This document shows positions 42,169 to 53,127 of a stretch of 64,000 nucleotides of DNA, piece after piece; the stretch's first letter is position 1, and the number at the start of each line of letters is the position of its first letter. The position numbers and the translations under genes are program-made. The DNA is from Enterobacterales bacterium CwR94 (lineage in GTDB: Bacteria > Pseudomonadota > Gammaproteobacteria > Enterobacterales > Enterobacteriaceae): assembly GCA_002837195.1 (NCBI GenBank), contig KZ478062.1, forward strand, positions 186,001 through 250,000. The letters run 5' to 3'. The notes under the pieces were generated by a model that saw only the letters and a program-made list of their open reading frames with translations, was not told the DNA's origin and did no database searches.

Positions 42169-45100
42169 ATGAAATCATCCAGCTTCAAGCTGAGCGCGGT
42201 CGCAATCTCGATCCTCGTTGGCTTTAGCGGTGCAGCAAGCGCAGCAACGCTCCCCGCGGTTACAGACGTCGCGGGCTTAGGGAAAAACAGTGCGGGTTAT
42301 TATACCGGCGGTGGCGCAGTCTTTATTGGCGGCCATGATGCTTCCATTATTAAAGATGGCGTGACCGGAGGAAATTGGGAATCGATTAACACAGATACTT
42401 CCGGTTTCTGGGCGCTGGTAAATAGCAGCGGTTACAAAGCCTATTTAGATGCACAGGCAGAAACGCTGTCTGCCGATGAGCACTATTTTATCGACGAGAG
42501 TTATGCGCGTTTTGTTCATGGTCAACGTCTGGCGAATACCGTGGGCGAAGGCAGCTTGTCAACGCCTGCCAATATCGTGACGGGCCTGAAAATGGGCGCG
42601 TTGGATAATCGCTACGTTAAAACCCAAAAAGTCAGCTTCTACGTTCGTGATGCCAGCGGCAACATCCAATATCAGAAAGACGCCGAAGGAAAAGATCGCG
42701 TAGATGAGAAAGGCAATCGTATTCCGCTGACCGTCAGCAAAAACGTGGTGCTGGATCAGAACGCCGATGTTTACATCAAGCCTGCACACACCCTGGGCGG
42801 TGCATTTGGTTTGCAGAACAGCGCAATCTACAGCCAGGTGAAAAGTGTTAAAGGTGATGTGGCTGCCGTGAGCATGAGCGGTGACCTGCGCGAAACCAAC
42901 AACGCTAAGCGTGCCCGTGATGTTTTCGTGGTGAAAAACACCGTGATTGATAACACTATCAATGCGGATGCATTGGCGAATGGCGCGTCTGGACACCCGA
43001 AAGACGAAGAGCATAAATATCAAGGCGAAGAGCATCAGTATAAGGCGCGCCCATGGGCGACTGGGCTGAGCATCAATGCCACCAGCAAGGACTACCTGAC
43101 CAACAGCGAAGACAACACGCTGGCCACCCACCGTGTGGCAAAAAATCCTAATGTCATTGTGGATAACGCTGTTATCACCGCGAAAAACCTCGCTGCTGTG
43201 CGTCGTGACAACCACGATGCCCAAAAAGGTGAGCAATATGACGCGTTGGCAGATAAAAAATCCACGGCAGTGAGCATCACTGGCTCTGGTCTGTTTGTGG
43301 CGATCAACAAGTCCACGCTGACCGGCGGTATGAACAATGCCGGTAAATCACTGAAACTGGGCGGCCACGCCAACCGCGTTGATGTGAGCAACAGCGTGAT
43401 GAACGGTGGTGTGGTTATCACACATGATGGTCATGAGCCCGTGATTAAAGTGTCTGTGAATCGCGATAAAAACGGTGATTACATTGCCACCGGTGCCAGC
43501 ATCACTGACCATGGTTTAGTGAGCCGCGAGCGTAACGGCACAACCTTGAACCTGACGAATAACTCCGTGGTTAACGGTGATATTACGGCTTCAGGCGTCA
43601 CGGGTTATCAGATCCAATTGGTCGATACCACCAACCCAGAATCGCATGCGATCCTCGATCCTGAGACCGTGTCCGGTTCACTCACTGCAAAAACGATCTA
43701 TGACAATGCGATCGCCAGCGTAGCAAACACGCTGCTGACCAATGCCAATGGGGCGTATACGCCAGTGACGGTGAATGTGGATCACAGCACCGTGAATGGC
43801 GCAGTAAAAGGCATCACAACGGTAAATCGTCCTGACGAATATGAGCGTGTGCTGTCATGGAACCCAGACCTGAACCTGAAGAAGGGGGCTGTCTGGAATG
43901 CAGCAGCAACGGCCAACGGTGCCAGCGGCGTGCGCAGCGATGTGCATGATCTGAACCTCAGCCATTCAACCCTGAATCTGGTTAACCTTGAAACCAACCG
44001 TCCCACCCTTGGTGATCAAGGCCGTTATGAAGATCTGGGATCGGCTCGAGTGGTTGTTCATAACACCCTGACGCAGGACAAAGATGAGAAAGGGCGTTAT
44101 CAGGCCTCGCACATCACGGTAGGTAAAGCCGTGGTTGAGCCTTTACTGGATATGGGCGGACGCTATGCGTTGGGCTCACTGCAGGTGAAAGGTGCAGTTA
44201 AAGGTGACTACCAGTTGCACATTGCTAACTCCGGCGTTGAGCCGTATGTGAAAGATGGCTATCTGGCGAGTACCGGTGCGGGTGCCACCAATCCACACAG
44301 CTTCGTGAACTATCTGGATAAAAACAGCGATGCGCGCTTCACTGGCCGCACCGAGTTGGGTGTTTATCAGTACGATGTGGTGAACACGCTGAACGATAAA
44401 GTTCACGGTGAGCGCAATGTGTACTTCAAAAACAACGGCCAGTTGTCTAACACAGCGTCTCTGGCGCAGAGTCTGCAAGCCTCTGACGTTAGCATCGCTA
44501 ACATGGAAACCGAAGCACTGCAGCAGCGTTTAACCGCTTCTCGTCACGTGCAGGACAATGGTGGCGTGTGGGCAGCATGGTACGGCGGTACTGAGCGTAA
44601 CCATACCGTGTCTGGCGCGGGCTACCGTGTACAGAACAATGGCCTGATTGTGGGTACGGACACCAAAGTTGACGCGCAGAATGGCGGTAACTGGTTGGCG
44701 GGTCTGGCATTTACCACCGGTAAAGCCAAAGTGAACAGCATGAACAGCAGCGCCGATGTGAACAACTACGGTATGCAGTTCTACGTTTCACGTCGCTGGG
44801 ACAACGGTGTGTTTGTCGATACTCAGGCGCAATTCAGCCACAACAGCAAAGATGCTCACGTGCAGATGCTGGATGGTCAACGTGCACAGGGTACTGCCTC
44901 TAACAACGGTTTCGGTGCAGGTATGAAACTGGGTTACACCTGGCAGCGTGAAGGCTTCTTCGCTGAGCCGTATGCCAAAGCTGCTGCACGTACCTTTGAT
45001 GGTGCTGCATACACGCTGAGCAATGGCATGGTGGTGCAAGGTGGAGACTACAAGTCCATGATCGCTGAACTGGGTGTTGATGTCGGCTATACCTTTGATT

Positions 45101-45351
45101 TCTCAAGCCAGCGTTTCGTTCGCCCTTACCTGCATATGGCAGGCCTGAACGAATTTGCCAGCAACAACACAATGCGTCTGAACAATGTCATTGTTGATGA
45201 CAGCATTGATGGCGCTGCGATGCAAATCGGTATGGGAACCGAAGTGGGCTTAATGAATAACCTGGGCGGTTACGCTGGGTTTAATTATACCGGTGGCAGC
45301 AACATCGAACGTCCGTGGCAAGCGAACGTAGGTGTGAATTACACCTGGTAA
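42169..45351 (+). CDS. Type V autotransporter (classical, AIDA/pertactin-like)
   Basis: 1060 residues from ATG 42169 (MKSSSFKLSAVAISILVGFS), preceded by AAAGGAATTGCAGTG. A signal peptide of about 26 residues ending in GAASA is followed by a long passenger (about 27-780) rich in Asn/Ser/Val repeats of beta-helix type, for example VDNAVITAKNLAAV and GGVVITHDGH. The C-terminal beta-barrel (about 790-1060) starts with the conserved WAAWYGGTERNHTV region and ends in the outer-membrane signature VNYTW with terminal aromatic residue. No extended signal peptide and no passenger protease motif were seen. The role is likely adhesion or surface display. The next gene is a CaiF/GrlA-type regulator. Confidence 0.9.
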   Translation: MKSSSFKLSAVAISILVGFSGAASAATLPAVTDVAGLGKNSAGYYTGGGAVFIGGHDASIIKDGVTGGNWESINTDTSGFWALVNSSGYKAYLDAQAETLSADEHYFIDESYARFVHGQRLANTVGEGSLSTPANIVTGLKMGALDNRYVKTQKVSFYVRDASGNIQYQKDAEGKDRVDEKGNRIPLTVSKNVVLDQNADVYIKPAHTLGGAFGLQNSAIYSQVKSVKGDVAAVSMSGDLRETNNAKRARDVFVVKNTVIDNTINADALANGASGHPKDEEHKYQGEEHQYKARPWATGLSINATSKDYLTNSEDNTLATHRVAKNPNVIVDNAVITAKNLAAVRRDNHDAQKGEQYDALADKKSTAVSITGSGLFVAINKSTLTGGMNNAGKSLKLGGHANRVDVSNSVMNGGVVITHDGHEPVIKVSVNRDKNGDYIATGASITDHGLVSRERNGTTLNLTNNSVVNGDITASGVTGYQIQLVDTTNPESHAILDPETVSGSLTAKTIYDNAIASVANTLLTNANGAYTPVTVNVDHSTVNGAVKGITTVNRPDEYERVLSWNPDLNLKKGAVWNAAATANGASGVRSDVHDLNLSHSTLNLVNLETNRPTLGDQGRYEDLGSARVVVHNTLTQDKDEKGRYQASHITVGKAVVEPLLDMGGRYALGSLQVKGAVKGDYQLHIANSGVEPYVKDGYLASTGAGATNPHSFVNYLDKNSDARFTGRTELGVYQYDVVNTLNDKVHGERNVYFKNNGQLSNTASLAQSLQASDVSIANMETEALQQRLTASRHVQDNGGVWAAWYGGTERNHTVSGAGYRVQNNGLIVGTDTKVDAQNGGNWLAGLAFTTGKAKVNSMNSSADVNNYGMQFYVSRRWDNGVFVDTQAQFSHNSKDAHVQMLDGQRAQGTASNNGFGAGMKLGYTWQREGFFAEPYAKAAARTFDGAAYTLSNGMVVQGGDYKSMIAELGVDVGYTFDFSSQRFVRPYLHMAGLNEFASNNTMRLNNVIVDDSIDGAAMQIGMGTEVGLMNNLGGYAGFNYTGGSNIERPWQANVGVNYTW

Positions 45352-45367
45352 TTTTGGCAGGGCTTTT

Positions 45368-45402
45368 CCCCCTTTCTGTTGCTCGCAGAAAGGGGGTTTT
45401 TT
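45368..45402 (+). terminator. Rho-independent terminator of the autotransporter
   Basis: Arms CCCCCTTTCTG (45368-45378) and CAGAAAGGGGG (45386-45396) with a 7-base loop, followed by TTTTTT. It lies 16 bases after the autotransporter stop and before the regulator gene, so the two are transcribed separately or by read-through. Confidence 0.9.
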
Positions 45403-45429
45403 AATTTTATTTTTCAAGGGAACAGGCGG

Positions 45430-45873
45430 ATGAGTTTGACCAAACAGACGCTAAGAATGAGTCGGGAAAAACCGATTGTACAAAAGAATCATGCAGGCTG
45501 TGTGGTACCTGCTTCAGTAAAAAAATGGGCACACTTGCCGATGTATCAGTTGATCGCACTGTGGTGCTTGCAGCAAAAACGCTGGGTCGATCGTGATGAA
45601 ATTGCGGATGCTTTTCGCATAGATAAACGACGCGCCTCATTTTTAATGTCGTATATACTCGGCCGTCCTGCACGTATTCACTGTCAGGCCCGTGAGATCC
45701 CACGGGTGGATTCACATTACAGCCTGCATACTCTGCTGGTAGAGAATGTGATTCTTGATGAGGTGCCCGCTCCGGCCAGAACGCCTATCGATACCACGCC
45801 GAAATGTCGGCGCGTGGGTAACGGTGCCGCAGAAGACTGGCAATGGTTATTGCGTCGCGCGCCACCCAAATAG
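45430..45873 (+). CDS. CaiF/GrlA-family transcriptional regulator
   Basis: 147 residues from ATG 45430; the longer frame from 45379 starts in the terminator. It has the family's N-terminal helix-turn-helix around residues 35-75 (LPMYQLIALWCLQQKRW, then RRASFLMSYIL) and a variable C-terminus. Related proteins activate carnitine genes (CaiF) or the LEE island (GrlA). The nearest candidate target is the autotransporter gene directly upstream on the same strand. It ends 3 bases before the convergent kdpD stop, occupying the place where kdpE would normally continue. Confidence 0.8.
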   Translation: MSLTKQTLRMSREKPIVQKNHAGCVVPASVKKWAHLPMYQLIALWCLQQKRWVDRDEIADAFRIDKRRASFLMSYILGRPARIHCQAREIPRVDSHYSLHTLLVENVILDEVPAPARTPIDTTPKCRRVGNGAAEDWQWLLRRAPPK

Positions 45874-45876
45874 CGC

Positions 45877-48552
45877 TTAGCTTTCTGTTTGCGGCAAGTC
45901 AGGAAGGCTGGCTTGCGGCAGGCGTATTCTAAACAGTGCACCGCCTTGCGGGCGGTGATGCGCAGTCAGCGTACCTCGGTGCATCTCCACCAGGGTTTTG
46001 CAAATCGCCAGACCCAGTCCGACCCCCGGTATCGCGGATTCTTTATCGACGCGGGTGAATTTTTCAAAGATGCGTGAAAGGTCATCATGCTCAATGCCGG
46101 GCCCGCTGTCCCAGATGTCGATGGTGACTTCACTGCCGTCTCCCGATGCCCGAATCCCCCGCTGGGCATTGTCGCCGGCATACTTCAGGCTATTCTCCAG
46201 GATATTGGTGACTACGCGTTCCAGCAGTGTGCTGTCGCCACGGATCAGCAGCATCTGATCGGGCAGATCCAGCGCGATCTCATGGTGTTTGCGCAGTGGC
46301 GCAATGGCCTGGAGTGCGCTGCCAATCACTTCTTCCAGCGGCACCCATTCATCGCGCACATTGAGTCCGCCTGACTCAATGCGGGCCATATCTAACATGT
46401 TGCTCACTAATCTCACGGTACTTAGCGTTTGCTCGCGGATTTGCCCGGCCTGCTCTGCATGTGCGGAGCCCTCTTCTGCCAGTTCCATCATCAGCATTTC
46501 CGCCTGTCCAAACAGCACGGTTAAAGGGGTACGCAAGTCATGTGACAGCGCGGAAAGCAGCGTATTACGCAGTTGTTCACGTTCAGCCGCCAGTTTGGCG
46601 GCGGCGGCATTCTGTGCCAGCGTAATACGCTCTAACGCACTGGCCAGCAGTACCGTGAACGTCTCCAGTAAGCGTTGTTGTTCAGGGATCATTAGCTGGC
46701 GCAAATTCTCTGGCTCAATGACCAGTAAACCCAGCGTCTGTTCACCGCGCCGTACAGGCAAAATTTGATAAGGCACGGCGGGCAGGGTGTCAGTGCCTGC
46801 ACCTGCGGGTTGTCCACGGCTAAAACTCCACTTCGCAATGGCGTGATCGGGCGGCGAGTGCAGCGCCTGTACCTGGCTAAATTGCAGCTCACCCTGTTCA
46901 TCGGGCAATAGCAGGACGCTGCGGGCTTGTAACGTGGCTGACACCACGCGGGTGCTGGTGGCGGTAATGTCGTCCGCGGTTAAGGCACTGGAGAGTGATT
47001 TCGCCATTTCATACAGCGTATGGGCGCGCTGTTCTCGATGCCGCGCCACACGGGCCTGATAGCGCACACCGGCGGTGAGATTCCCGGTGATGATCCCGAC
47101 GGCGAGCATTACGCCAAAAGTCACCAGATATTGTGCGTCTGAAACGGCCATGGTGCCTGTCGGGGCGACGAAAAACAGGTCAAAAGCAATGATATTTATC
47201 ACGGTGGCGAACACCGAGGGCCAGCGTCCATAACGCAGGGCGACCACCACCACGCCGAGCAAATACAGCATGACCAGGTTGGCTGCGTCCACGCCGGTCA
47301 GAAGAAACTGGCCTGACAGTGTGACCGCCAGGCAGAGTGCGCCAGCCACCAGTGAACCACGCAGCGTGGTGCGCCATTTATCACTTTGCTGGCGGCTCTC
47401 GCTCAGCGCGGCAGATTCCGTCAAGGTGGCGGGAGAATCAACGGCCACCACCACCAGGTCGATGTCGGGCCCCCATTCACCCAGTCGATGCGCAAAGCTG
47501 TCACGTCGCCACCATTTTGGCGGTCGTCGACCAATCACGACCTTGCCAAGATTGTGCTCGCGGGCATAACGCAGAACGGCGCGCGCTTCATCGGGATCGG
47601 ACAGGGTGGCGGTTTCTGCACCCAACGTCTGTGCCAGTTGCAGCGTGCGCAAAATCGCGCGGCGACGGCGCTCAGGCAGCTTATACAGACGCGGTGTTTC
47701 AACGTACACGGCATGCCAACGGCTACCAAAGCGGGCTGCCAGTCGCGCGGCGGTGCGCACCAGTTTTTCGCTCCCGCTGCCGTCGCCAATGCACAGCAGA
47801 ATCGCATCGCGCGTATGCCAGACCCGCTCCTGGCCTTGTCTGTCACGCCAGGCGCGAATTTGATCGTCCACGCGATCAGCCGTGCGGCGCAGGGCTAACT
47901 CACGCAAGGCAAACAAATTACTTTTGCGAAAGAAATTCTCAATGGCGCGTTCAGCGCGATCGCCAACGTAGACCTTGCCTTCTTTCAGGCGCTGGCGCAG
48001 GTCATCCGGCGGCAAATCAACCAAGACCACCTCATCCGCGCTGTCGAAGAAGGGATCGGGGACGGTTTCGCGAACGCGGATGCCGGTTATTCCGCTGACC
48101 ACATCATTCAGGCTTTCCAGATGCTGAACATTGACGGTGGTCATGACATCAATGCCCGCCTCCAGCAGCTCCTCAATATCCTGCCAGCGCTTAGGATGGC
48201 GAGCCCCGACGGCGTTGCTGTGGGCTAATTCATCGATCAGAATCACCGCGGGATGGCGTGCCAGCGCGGCATCCAAATCAAAGGCGTCATAGCGCGACGG
48301 GCCGTACTGACGGCGCGGCAGCAGGGTTAATCCTTCTAATAATTGCGCGGTTTCCACCCGTCCGTGGGTTTCCACCACGCCAACCAACACATCAAGTCCC
48401 TGCTCGCGCAGGCGGCGTGCTTCCTGCAACATTGCCCATGTTTTACCGACGCCCGCACAGGCACCAAAATAGATTTTTAACTTACCGCGATGCGCCTGCA
48501 GGCTTTGTAGTAGCAGGGCATCCGGGTTGGGGCGATGGCGTTCGTCGTTCAT
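45877..48552 (-). CDS. kdpD: Osmosensitive potassium channel histidine kinase KdpD
   Basis: 891 residues, close to the 894 of E. coli. The N-terminal KdpD domain has Walker A GACAGVGKTW (30-39), followed by a universal-stress-like domain (about 250-370), four membrane helices (about 400-490), the HisKA site SALSHDLRTPLTV and HATPase region. It senses potassium limitation and phosphorylates KdpE. Starts 9 bases after kdpC. The C-terminus is complete (RLPQASLPDL), but no kdpE follows; the next gene runs the other way. Confidence 0.96.
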   Translation of the reverse strand: MNDERHRPNPDALLLQSLQAHRGKLKIYFGACAGVGKTWAMLQEARRLREQGLDVLVGVVETHGRVETAQLLEGLTLLPRRQYGPSRYDAFDLDAALARHPAVILIDELAHSNAVGARHPKRWQDIEELLEAGIDVMTTVNVQHLESLNDVVSGITGIRVRETVPDPFFDSADEVVLVDLPPDDLRQRLKEGKVYVGDRAERAIENFFRKSNLFALRELALRRTADRVDDQIRAWRDRQGQERVWHTRDAILLCIGDGSGSEKLVRTAARLAARFGSRWHAVYVETPRLYKLPERRRRAILRTLQLAQTLGAETATLSDPDEARAVLRYAREHNLGKVVIGRRPPKWWRRDSFAHRLGEWGPDIDLVVVAVDSPATLTESAALSESRQQSDKWRTTLRGSLVAGALCLAVTLSGQFLLTGVDAANLVMLYLLGVVVVALRYGRWPSVFATVINIIAFDLFFVAPTGTMAVSDAQYLVTFGVMLAVGIITGNLTAGVRYQARVARHREQRAHTLYEMAKSLSSALTADDITATSTRVVSATLQARSVLLLPDEQGELQFSQVQALHSPPDHAIAKWSFSRGQPAGAGTDTLPAVPYQILPVRRGEQTLGLLVIEPENLRQLMIPEQQRLLETFTVLLASALERITLAQNAAAAKLAAEREQLRNTLLSALSHDLRTPLTVLFGQAEMLMMELAEEGSAHAEQAGQIREQTLSTVRLVSNMLDMARIESGGLNVRDEWVPLEEVIGSALQAIAPLRKHHEIALDLPDQMLLIRGDSTLLERVVTNILENSLKYAGDNAQRGIRASGDGSEVTIDIWDSGPGIEHDDLSRIFEKFTRVDKESAIPGVGLGLAICKTLVEMHRGTLTAHHRPQGGALFRIRLPQASLPDLPQTES

Positions 48553-48561
48553 GGGCTTCCG

Positions 48562-49161
48562 TTATCGCGGCTGTGCGTCCGTTAAAGAGTGAGGTTGCAG
48601 GGCATCCAGTGCCAGATTGAGTTGTAGCACGTTTATGACCGGCTCGCCGAGGAATGGCAATAGCGGACGCTGGGTATGAGCGGCAATCAACTCGGCCACT
48701 TTCGCGGCCGGCAACTGGCGTGCGGTGGCAACACGCGGTAACTGCCACTGTGCAGCGGCGGGCGAAATATGCGGATCCAGGCCGCTGGCGGATGCGGTGA
48801 CGAGATCCACCGGCACGGCACCTTGTGCCTGTGGATTGGCGGCCTTCAGTTGCGCCACCCGCTCAGCCACTGCCTGGTCGAGGGCAGGATTGCTGCCCGC
48901 TAAATTGCTGCCGGAGGACGCCGCGCCATTATAGGGGGCTTCGCTGGTTGCTGATGGACGCCCCCAGAAGTAGTCAGCGCGTGTGAAAGACTGGCCAATC
49001 AGTGCGGAACCCCTGACCTGGTTATCACGTACGATCAGCGAGCCCTGCGCGTTGGCGTGGAAAAACCACTGGGCAAGCTGCGTGGTGAGCAGTGGATAGG
49101 CGACGCCTGTCAGCAGCGTCAGCAGCACAAACAGGGATAAGGCAGGTCGTACTATATTCAT
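48562..49161 (-). CDS. kdpC: Potassium-transporting ATPase subunit KdpC
   Basis: 199 residues, with one N-terminal membrane helix ([18 protein letters not shown]) and a periplasmic part holding the family sequences [11 protein letters not shown] and DPHISPAAA. KdpC stabilises the complex of KdpA, KdpB and KdpF and supports ion translocation. Follows kdpB after 11 bases; kdpD begins 9 bases further on. Confidence 0.96.
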   Translation of the reverse strand: MNIVRPALSLFVLLTLLTGVAYPLLTTQLAQWFFHANAQGSLIVRDNQVRGSALIGQSFTRADYFWGRPSATSEAPYNGAASSGSNLAGSNPALDQAVAERVAQLKAANPQAQGAVPVDLVTASASGLDPHISPAAAQWQLPRVATARQLPAAKVAELIAAHTQRPLLPFLGEPVINVLQLNLALDALQPHSLTDAQPR

Positions 49162-49172
49162 GGTGGGCCTCC

Positions 49173-51221
49173 TCAGGCCAGACCGCTCAGGGTCAGAATC
49201 AGGTCAATCGCTTTGATGCCGATAAAGGGCACAATCAGGCCACCGACGCCGTACAGCCACAGGTTACGACGTAGCAGGGCAGCGGCACTGAGCGGGCGAT
49301 AGCGCACGCCGCGCAGGGCGAGTGGGATCAGGAATACGATAATCAGGGCGTTAAAAATCACCGCCGACAGGATGGCCGAAGCCGGTGAGTGCAACTGCAT
49401 GATGTTCAACATGTTCATCTGCGGCCAGGTGGCGGCTAATGCCGCCGGAATAATGGCGAAGTACTTGGCGACGTCATTGGCAATACTGAAGGTGGTTAAC
49501 GAACCCCGCGTCATCAGCATTTGCTTGCCGATATGAACCACTTCCAGCAGTTTGGTTGGGTTGGAGTCAAGATCGACCATGTTACCGGCTTCTTTTGCGG
49601 CCTGAGTACCGGAGTTCATGGCGACGGCCACGTCAGCTTGTGCCAGCGCCGGGGCATCGTTGGTGCCGTCACCGGTCATCGCGACCAGCCGACCTTCCGC
49701 CTGATACTGACGAATCAATGCCAGTTTGGCTTCGGGCGTTGCCTCTGACAGAAAATCATCCACTCCGGCTTCGGCCGCAATCGCCGCTGCGGTCAGCGGG
49801 TTATCACCGGTTATCATCACCGTTTTGATGCCCATTTTACGCAATTCGGCAAAGCGCTCGCGGATGCCGCCTTTAACGATATCTTTTAAGGCCACAACGC
49901 CGAGCACCGTGGCATCTTCGACCACCACCAGTGGCGTGCCGCCCGTGCGAGCGACGGCTTCAACCTGTGCGTCGGCTTCTGCGGGAAAGGTACCGTTATT
50001 CGCTGCAATGTGTTTGCGCACGGCATCGACCGCGCCTTTACGAATACGGCGATGCTGAATATTCACGCCGCTCATGCGGGTTTGCGCCGAAAAGGGGGTG
50101 AACGTCGCGCCCAACTGCTGTAAATCGCGTTCACGCAAATTAAACCGTTGCTTTGCCAGCACCACAATGCTGCGTCCCTCTGGCGTTTCATCGGCCAGTG
50201 AGGCGAGCTGTGCCGCGTCTGCTAACTGTTCCTCACTCACGCCTGCCACCGGCAAAAACTGCGTGGCCTGGCGATTACCGAGCGTAATGGTGCCGGTTTT
50301 GTCCAACAGCAGGACATCAACGTCGCCCGCGGCTTCCACGGCTCGCCCGCTGGTGGCAATCACATTGGCCCCTAACATGCGGCTCATACCGGCGACACCG
50401 ATCGCTGATAACAAACCCCCGATGGTGGTGGGGATCAGGCACACCAGCAGAGCCACCAGTACCGTCACGCTGACGGGTGTTCCCGCCCAGGCGGTAAACG
50501 GCCACAGCGTTGCGGTGGCGAGTAAAAACACCAGGGTCAATGAAATCAATAAAATAGTCAGTGCAATTTCATTGGGTGTCTTCCGGCGTGAGGCGCCCTC
50601 CACCATGGCGATCATACGGTCGAGAAAGGTTTCGCCCGGATCGGTCGTGCAACGCACCACCAACGCGTCTGACAACACGCGCGTCCCGCCCGTCACTGAG
50701 GCAAAATCGCCGCCGGATTCACGGATAACGGGTGCCGATTCACCGGTGATGGCGCTTTCATCAACCGATGCGCCTCCTGCAATCACTTCACCGTCACAGG
50801 GAATGATATCGCCCGCTTCGATCAGCACGACATCGCCTTTGCGCAGCGTATCGGCGACCACTTGATGATGCGGAGCATCAAAGCGCGGTTCCGTGAGTTT
50901 TTTCGCGTAGTTGGTTTTGCGCACGCCTTTTAAACTGCTGGCTTGCGCTTTGCTGCGCCCTTCCGCCAGGGCTTCAGCAACGTTTGCAAACAGCACGGTA
51001 AACCACAGCCAAACCGCGATGGCAGCGGTAAAACCCGCAGGGCCTTCCAGCACACCACTGGCCATAGCCATCGCCAGCAGCGTAGTCAGGGCGCTGCCAA
51101 GGTACACCAGAAACATCACGGGATTACGGAACTGCACCGCAGGTGACAGTTTCTTAAAAGCCTCACCGATAGCCGTGCGAATGAGCGACGCGCTAAACAG
51201 CGGCATTTGTTGGCGACTCAT
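49173..51221 (-). CDS. kdpB: Potassium-transporting P-type ATPase KdpB
   Basis: 682 residues, the family length. The phosphorylation motif DKTGTIT is near residue 307, the actuator motif TGES near 161 and the hinge [10 protein letters not shown] near 517. It hydrolyses ATP to drive potassium uptake through the KdpA subunit. The gene lies between kdpA (18 bases upstream) and kdpC on one mRNA. Confidence 0.97.
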   Translation of the reverse strand: MSRQQMPLFSASLIRTAIGEAFKKLSPAVQFRNPVMFLVYLGSALTTLLAMAMASGVLEGPAGFTAAIAVWLWFTVLFANVAEALAEGRSKAQASSLKGVRKTNYAKKLTEPRFDAPHHQVVADTLRKGDVVLIEAGDIIPCDGEVIAGGASVDESAITGESAPVIRESGGDFASVTGGTRVLSDALVVRCTTDPGETFLDRMIAMVEGASRRKTPNEIALTILLISLTLVFLLATATLWPFTAWAGTPVSVTVLVALLVCLIPTTIGGLLSAIGVAGMSRMLGANVIATSGRAVEAAGDVDVLLLDKTGTITLGNRQATQFLPVAGVSEEQLADAAQLASLADETPEGRSIVVLAKQRFNLRERDLQQLGATFTPFSAQTRMSGVNIQHRRIRKGAVDAVRKHIAANNGTFPAEADAQVEAVARTGGTPLVVVEDATVLGVVALKDIVKGGIRERFAELRKMGIKTVMITGDNPLTAAAIAAEAGVDDFLSEATPEAKLALIRQYQAEGRLVAMTGDGTNDAPALAQADVAVAMNSGTQAAKEAGNMVDLDSNPTKLLEVVHIGKQMLMTRGSLTTFSIANDVAKYFAIIPAALAATWPQMNMLNIMQLHSPASAILSAVIFNALIIVFLIPLALRGVRYRPLSAAALLRRNLWLYGVGGLIVPFIGIKAIDLILTLSGLA

Positions 51222-51239
51222 GAATTCTCTCTCCGGAAA

Positions 51240-52919
51240 TTAACGGGAAATCTGCTGTAAGTGCTCTGCTACCGGGCCAGAGGCCAGTGCAGGAATAAAC
51301 GTCAGCGCGCCCACCAAAAAGACGGTGCCGATAAGCAGGCACACAAACAGTGCGCCATGTGTCGGCAGGGTGCCGCTGCTGGTTGGCTGGACTTTTTTCG
51401 CGGCCAGCGATCCGGCAATCGCCAGCACCGGGATGATCACGCCAAAGCGCCCGGCGGCCATGCAGAACGCCAGCAAACTGTTCCAGAAAGGGGTATTCGC
51501 ACTGAGGCCAGCAAAGGCACTGCCGTTGTTATTGGCGGCTGATGACACGGCATACAGCACTTCGCTAAAACCGTGGGTGCCGGGGTTTGCCATGCCACTG
51601 CGTCCTGCGTCGGTGAGCATCGCCAGTGCGGTGCCGAGCAGAACCAGCGTCGGCGTCACGAGGATGGCAAGCGCCGTTAATTTCATCTCGCGCACTTCAA
51701 TCTTTTTACCCAAATATTCGGGTGTACGGCCAATCATCAAACCGGCAATAAAGACTGCCAACAGCACAAACAGCAGCATGCCGTACAAGCCCGCGCCGAC
51801 ACCGCCAAACACCACTTCACCGAGCTGCATTAACCACAGGGGAATCATGCCGCCCAGCGCGGTAAAGGAGTCGTGCATGGCATTGACTGCGCCACACGAG
51901 GCGGCCGTAGTAACCACGGCATAGAAGGCGGAATTCAAAATGCCAAAGCGTGCCTCTTTGCCTTCCATATTGCGTGCGCTGTCGGCGCCCAGTTGCAGGA
52001 AGTGTGGGTTGCCTTGTTGTTCAGCCCAGACGACCACAATGACGGCGGCGACAAACATGATCGACATCGCCCATAGCAGCATATGGCCCTGGCGGCGATC
52101 GCGCGCCGATTGCCCAAAGGCAAAGCACAAGGCGGCAGGGAGAATAAAAATGGTCAGCATCTGCACGAAGTTGCTGAGCGCCGTGGGGTTTTCAAACGGG
52201 TGCGCGGAGTTGGCATTAAAGAAACCCCCGCCGTTGGTACCCAACATCTTAATGGCTTCCTGCGAGGCAACAGGCCCCATCGCCAGCGTCTGCTTAACGC
52301 CTTCCAGCGTGGTGAATGACTGATAGCCATCCATGTTCTGAATAACGCCCTGGCTGAGGTTGAACAGGGCCAGCAACAGACTGCCTGGCAGTAAGATCCA
52401 CAGCGTGATACGCGTCAGGTCGCGCCAGGCGTTACCGAGTTGCTGCGTTTCGCGGCGGGTAAAGCCGCGAATCAGTGCAAAGGCAACGGCAATGCCGGTG
52501 GCGGCAGACAGGAAATTTTGTGTGGTTAAACCCACCATCTGGCTGAAATAACTGAGCGTGCTTTCACCGCCGTACGACTGCCAGTTGGTGTTGGTCACAA
52601 AACTCACTGCGGTATTGACCGCCAGATGCCAGCTCAGGTTAGGTAACTGCTGCGGGTTAAGCGGCAGTGCGGCCTGGTTCATCAGCAGTGCGAGCAGGAA
52701 CAGCAAGCCCAGCAGATTAAACAGCAGTATTGCCAGCAGGTAATGTTGCCAGCGCATTTCGCGTTGGCCGCTGCCCGTAAGGCGCCAAAGCGTGTTTTCA
52801 ACGGCGGGCAGCAGCGGGCGATCGGCAATAAAACGCGCCAGCAAAGTCCCTAACGGTTGTGCCAACAGCAACAGGATTGCCAGGAAAGTGGCAATCAGCA
52901 GAAAAGCGGAACTGGCCAT
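51240..52919 (-). CDS. kdpA: Potassium-transporting ATPase subunit KdpA
   Basis: 559 residues (E. coli KdpA has 557) with ten membrane helices. It forms the potassium-selective pore related to the SKT/KcsA fold with P-loop-like segments such as NNGSAFAG and NGGGFFN. It starts by overlapping the kdpF stop (TGATG) and carries out potassium entry driven by KdpB. No abnormalities. Confidence 0.97.
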   Translation of the reverse strand: MASSAFLLIATFLAILLLLAQPLGTLLARFIADRPLLPAVENTLWRLTGSGQREMRWQHYLLAILLFNLLGLLFLLALLMNQAALPLNPQQLPNLSWHLAVNTAVSFVTNTNWQSYGGESTLSYFSQMVGLTTQNFLSAATGIAVAFALIRGFTRRETQQLGNAWRDLTRITLWILLPGSLLLALFNLSQGVIQNMDGYQSFTTLEGVKQTLAMGPVASQEAIKMLGTNGGGFFNANSAHPFENPTALSNFVQMLTIFILPAALCFAFGQSARDRRQGHMLLWAMSIMFVAAVIVVVWAEQQGNPHFLQLGADSARNMEGKEARFGILNSAFYAVVTTAASCGAVNAMHDSFTALGGMIPLWLMQLGEVVFGGVGAGLYGMLLFVLLAVFIAGLMIGRTPEYLGKKIEVREMKLTALAILVTPTLVLLGTALAMLTDAGRSGMANPGTHGFSEVLYAVSSAANNNGSAFAGLSANTPFWNSLLAFCMAAGRFGVIIPVLAIAGSLAAKKVQPTSSGTLPTHGALFVCLLIGTVFLVGALTFIPALASGPVAEHLQQISR

Positions 52920-53008
52920 CAGAAGGCCTCCGCATTGAGCAGGGCGTAGACCAGATACCCCAGTAACAGAAACACCAGCACGATGCCGGCAATCAAGGCT
53001 GCGCTCAC
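52919..53008 (-). CDS. kdpF: Potassium-transporting ATPase small subunit KdpF
   Basis: 29 residues encoded from a GTG start (53006-53008 on the complement), preceded by GGAGAGGATT. The peptide is [20 protein letters not shown] followed by YALLNAEAF, a single membrane helix as expected for KdpF. It overlaps the kdpA start by one base (TGATG). KdpF binds KdpA and stabilises the complex. The gene is too short for ordinary ORF listing but is well supported by position and sequence. Confidence 0.9.
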   Translation of the reverse strand: MSAALIAGIVLVFLLLGYLVYALLNAEAF

Positions 53009-53066
53009 AATCCTCTCCAACAGGTTTTCAGTAAGAGGGATTGTGAAAAATCACGCGTAAAATCGG

Positions 53067-53104
53067 TGTCAAAATTGCGGGGCGAGATATAAAAAAAGTA
53101 TAAA
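53067..53104 (-). promoter_or_regulatory. kdp promoter region with KdpE-type box
   Basis: On the minus strand TTTATACTTTTTTTATAT (complement of 53087-53104) matches the AT-rich KdpE-binding sequence upstream of enteric kdpF. A -35-like TTGACA follows (complement of 53067-53072), about 60 bases before the kdpF start. No strong -10 was seen, fitting a promoter that depends on KdpE. Confidence 0.6.
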
Positions 53105-53127
53105 AATGGCGATGAAACAGACCGTTT

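Noticed and set aside
42559-43236. 225-codon minus-strand open frame inside the autotransporter
   Set aside because: The autotransporter has signal peptide, passenger and barrel in the plus frame; the reverse frame is a shadow caused by codon bias.
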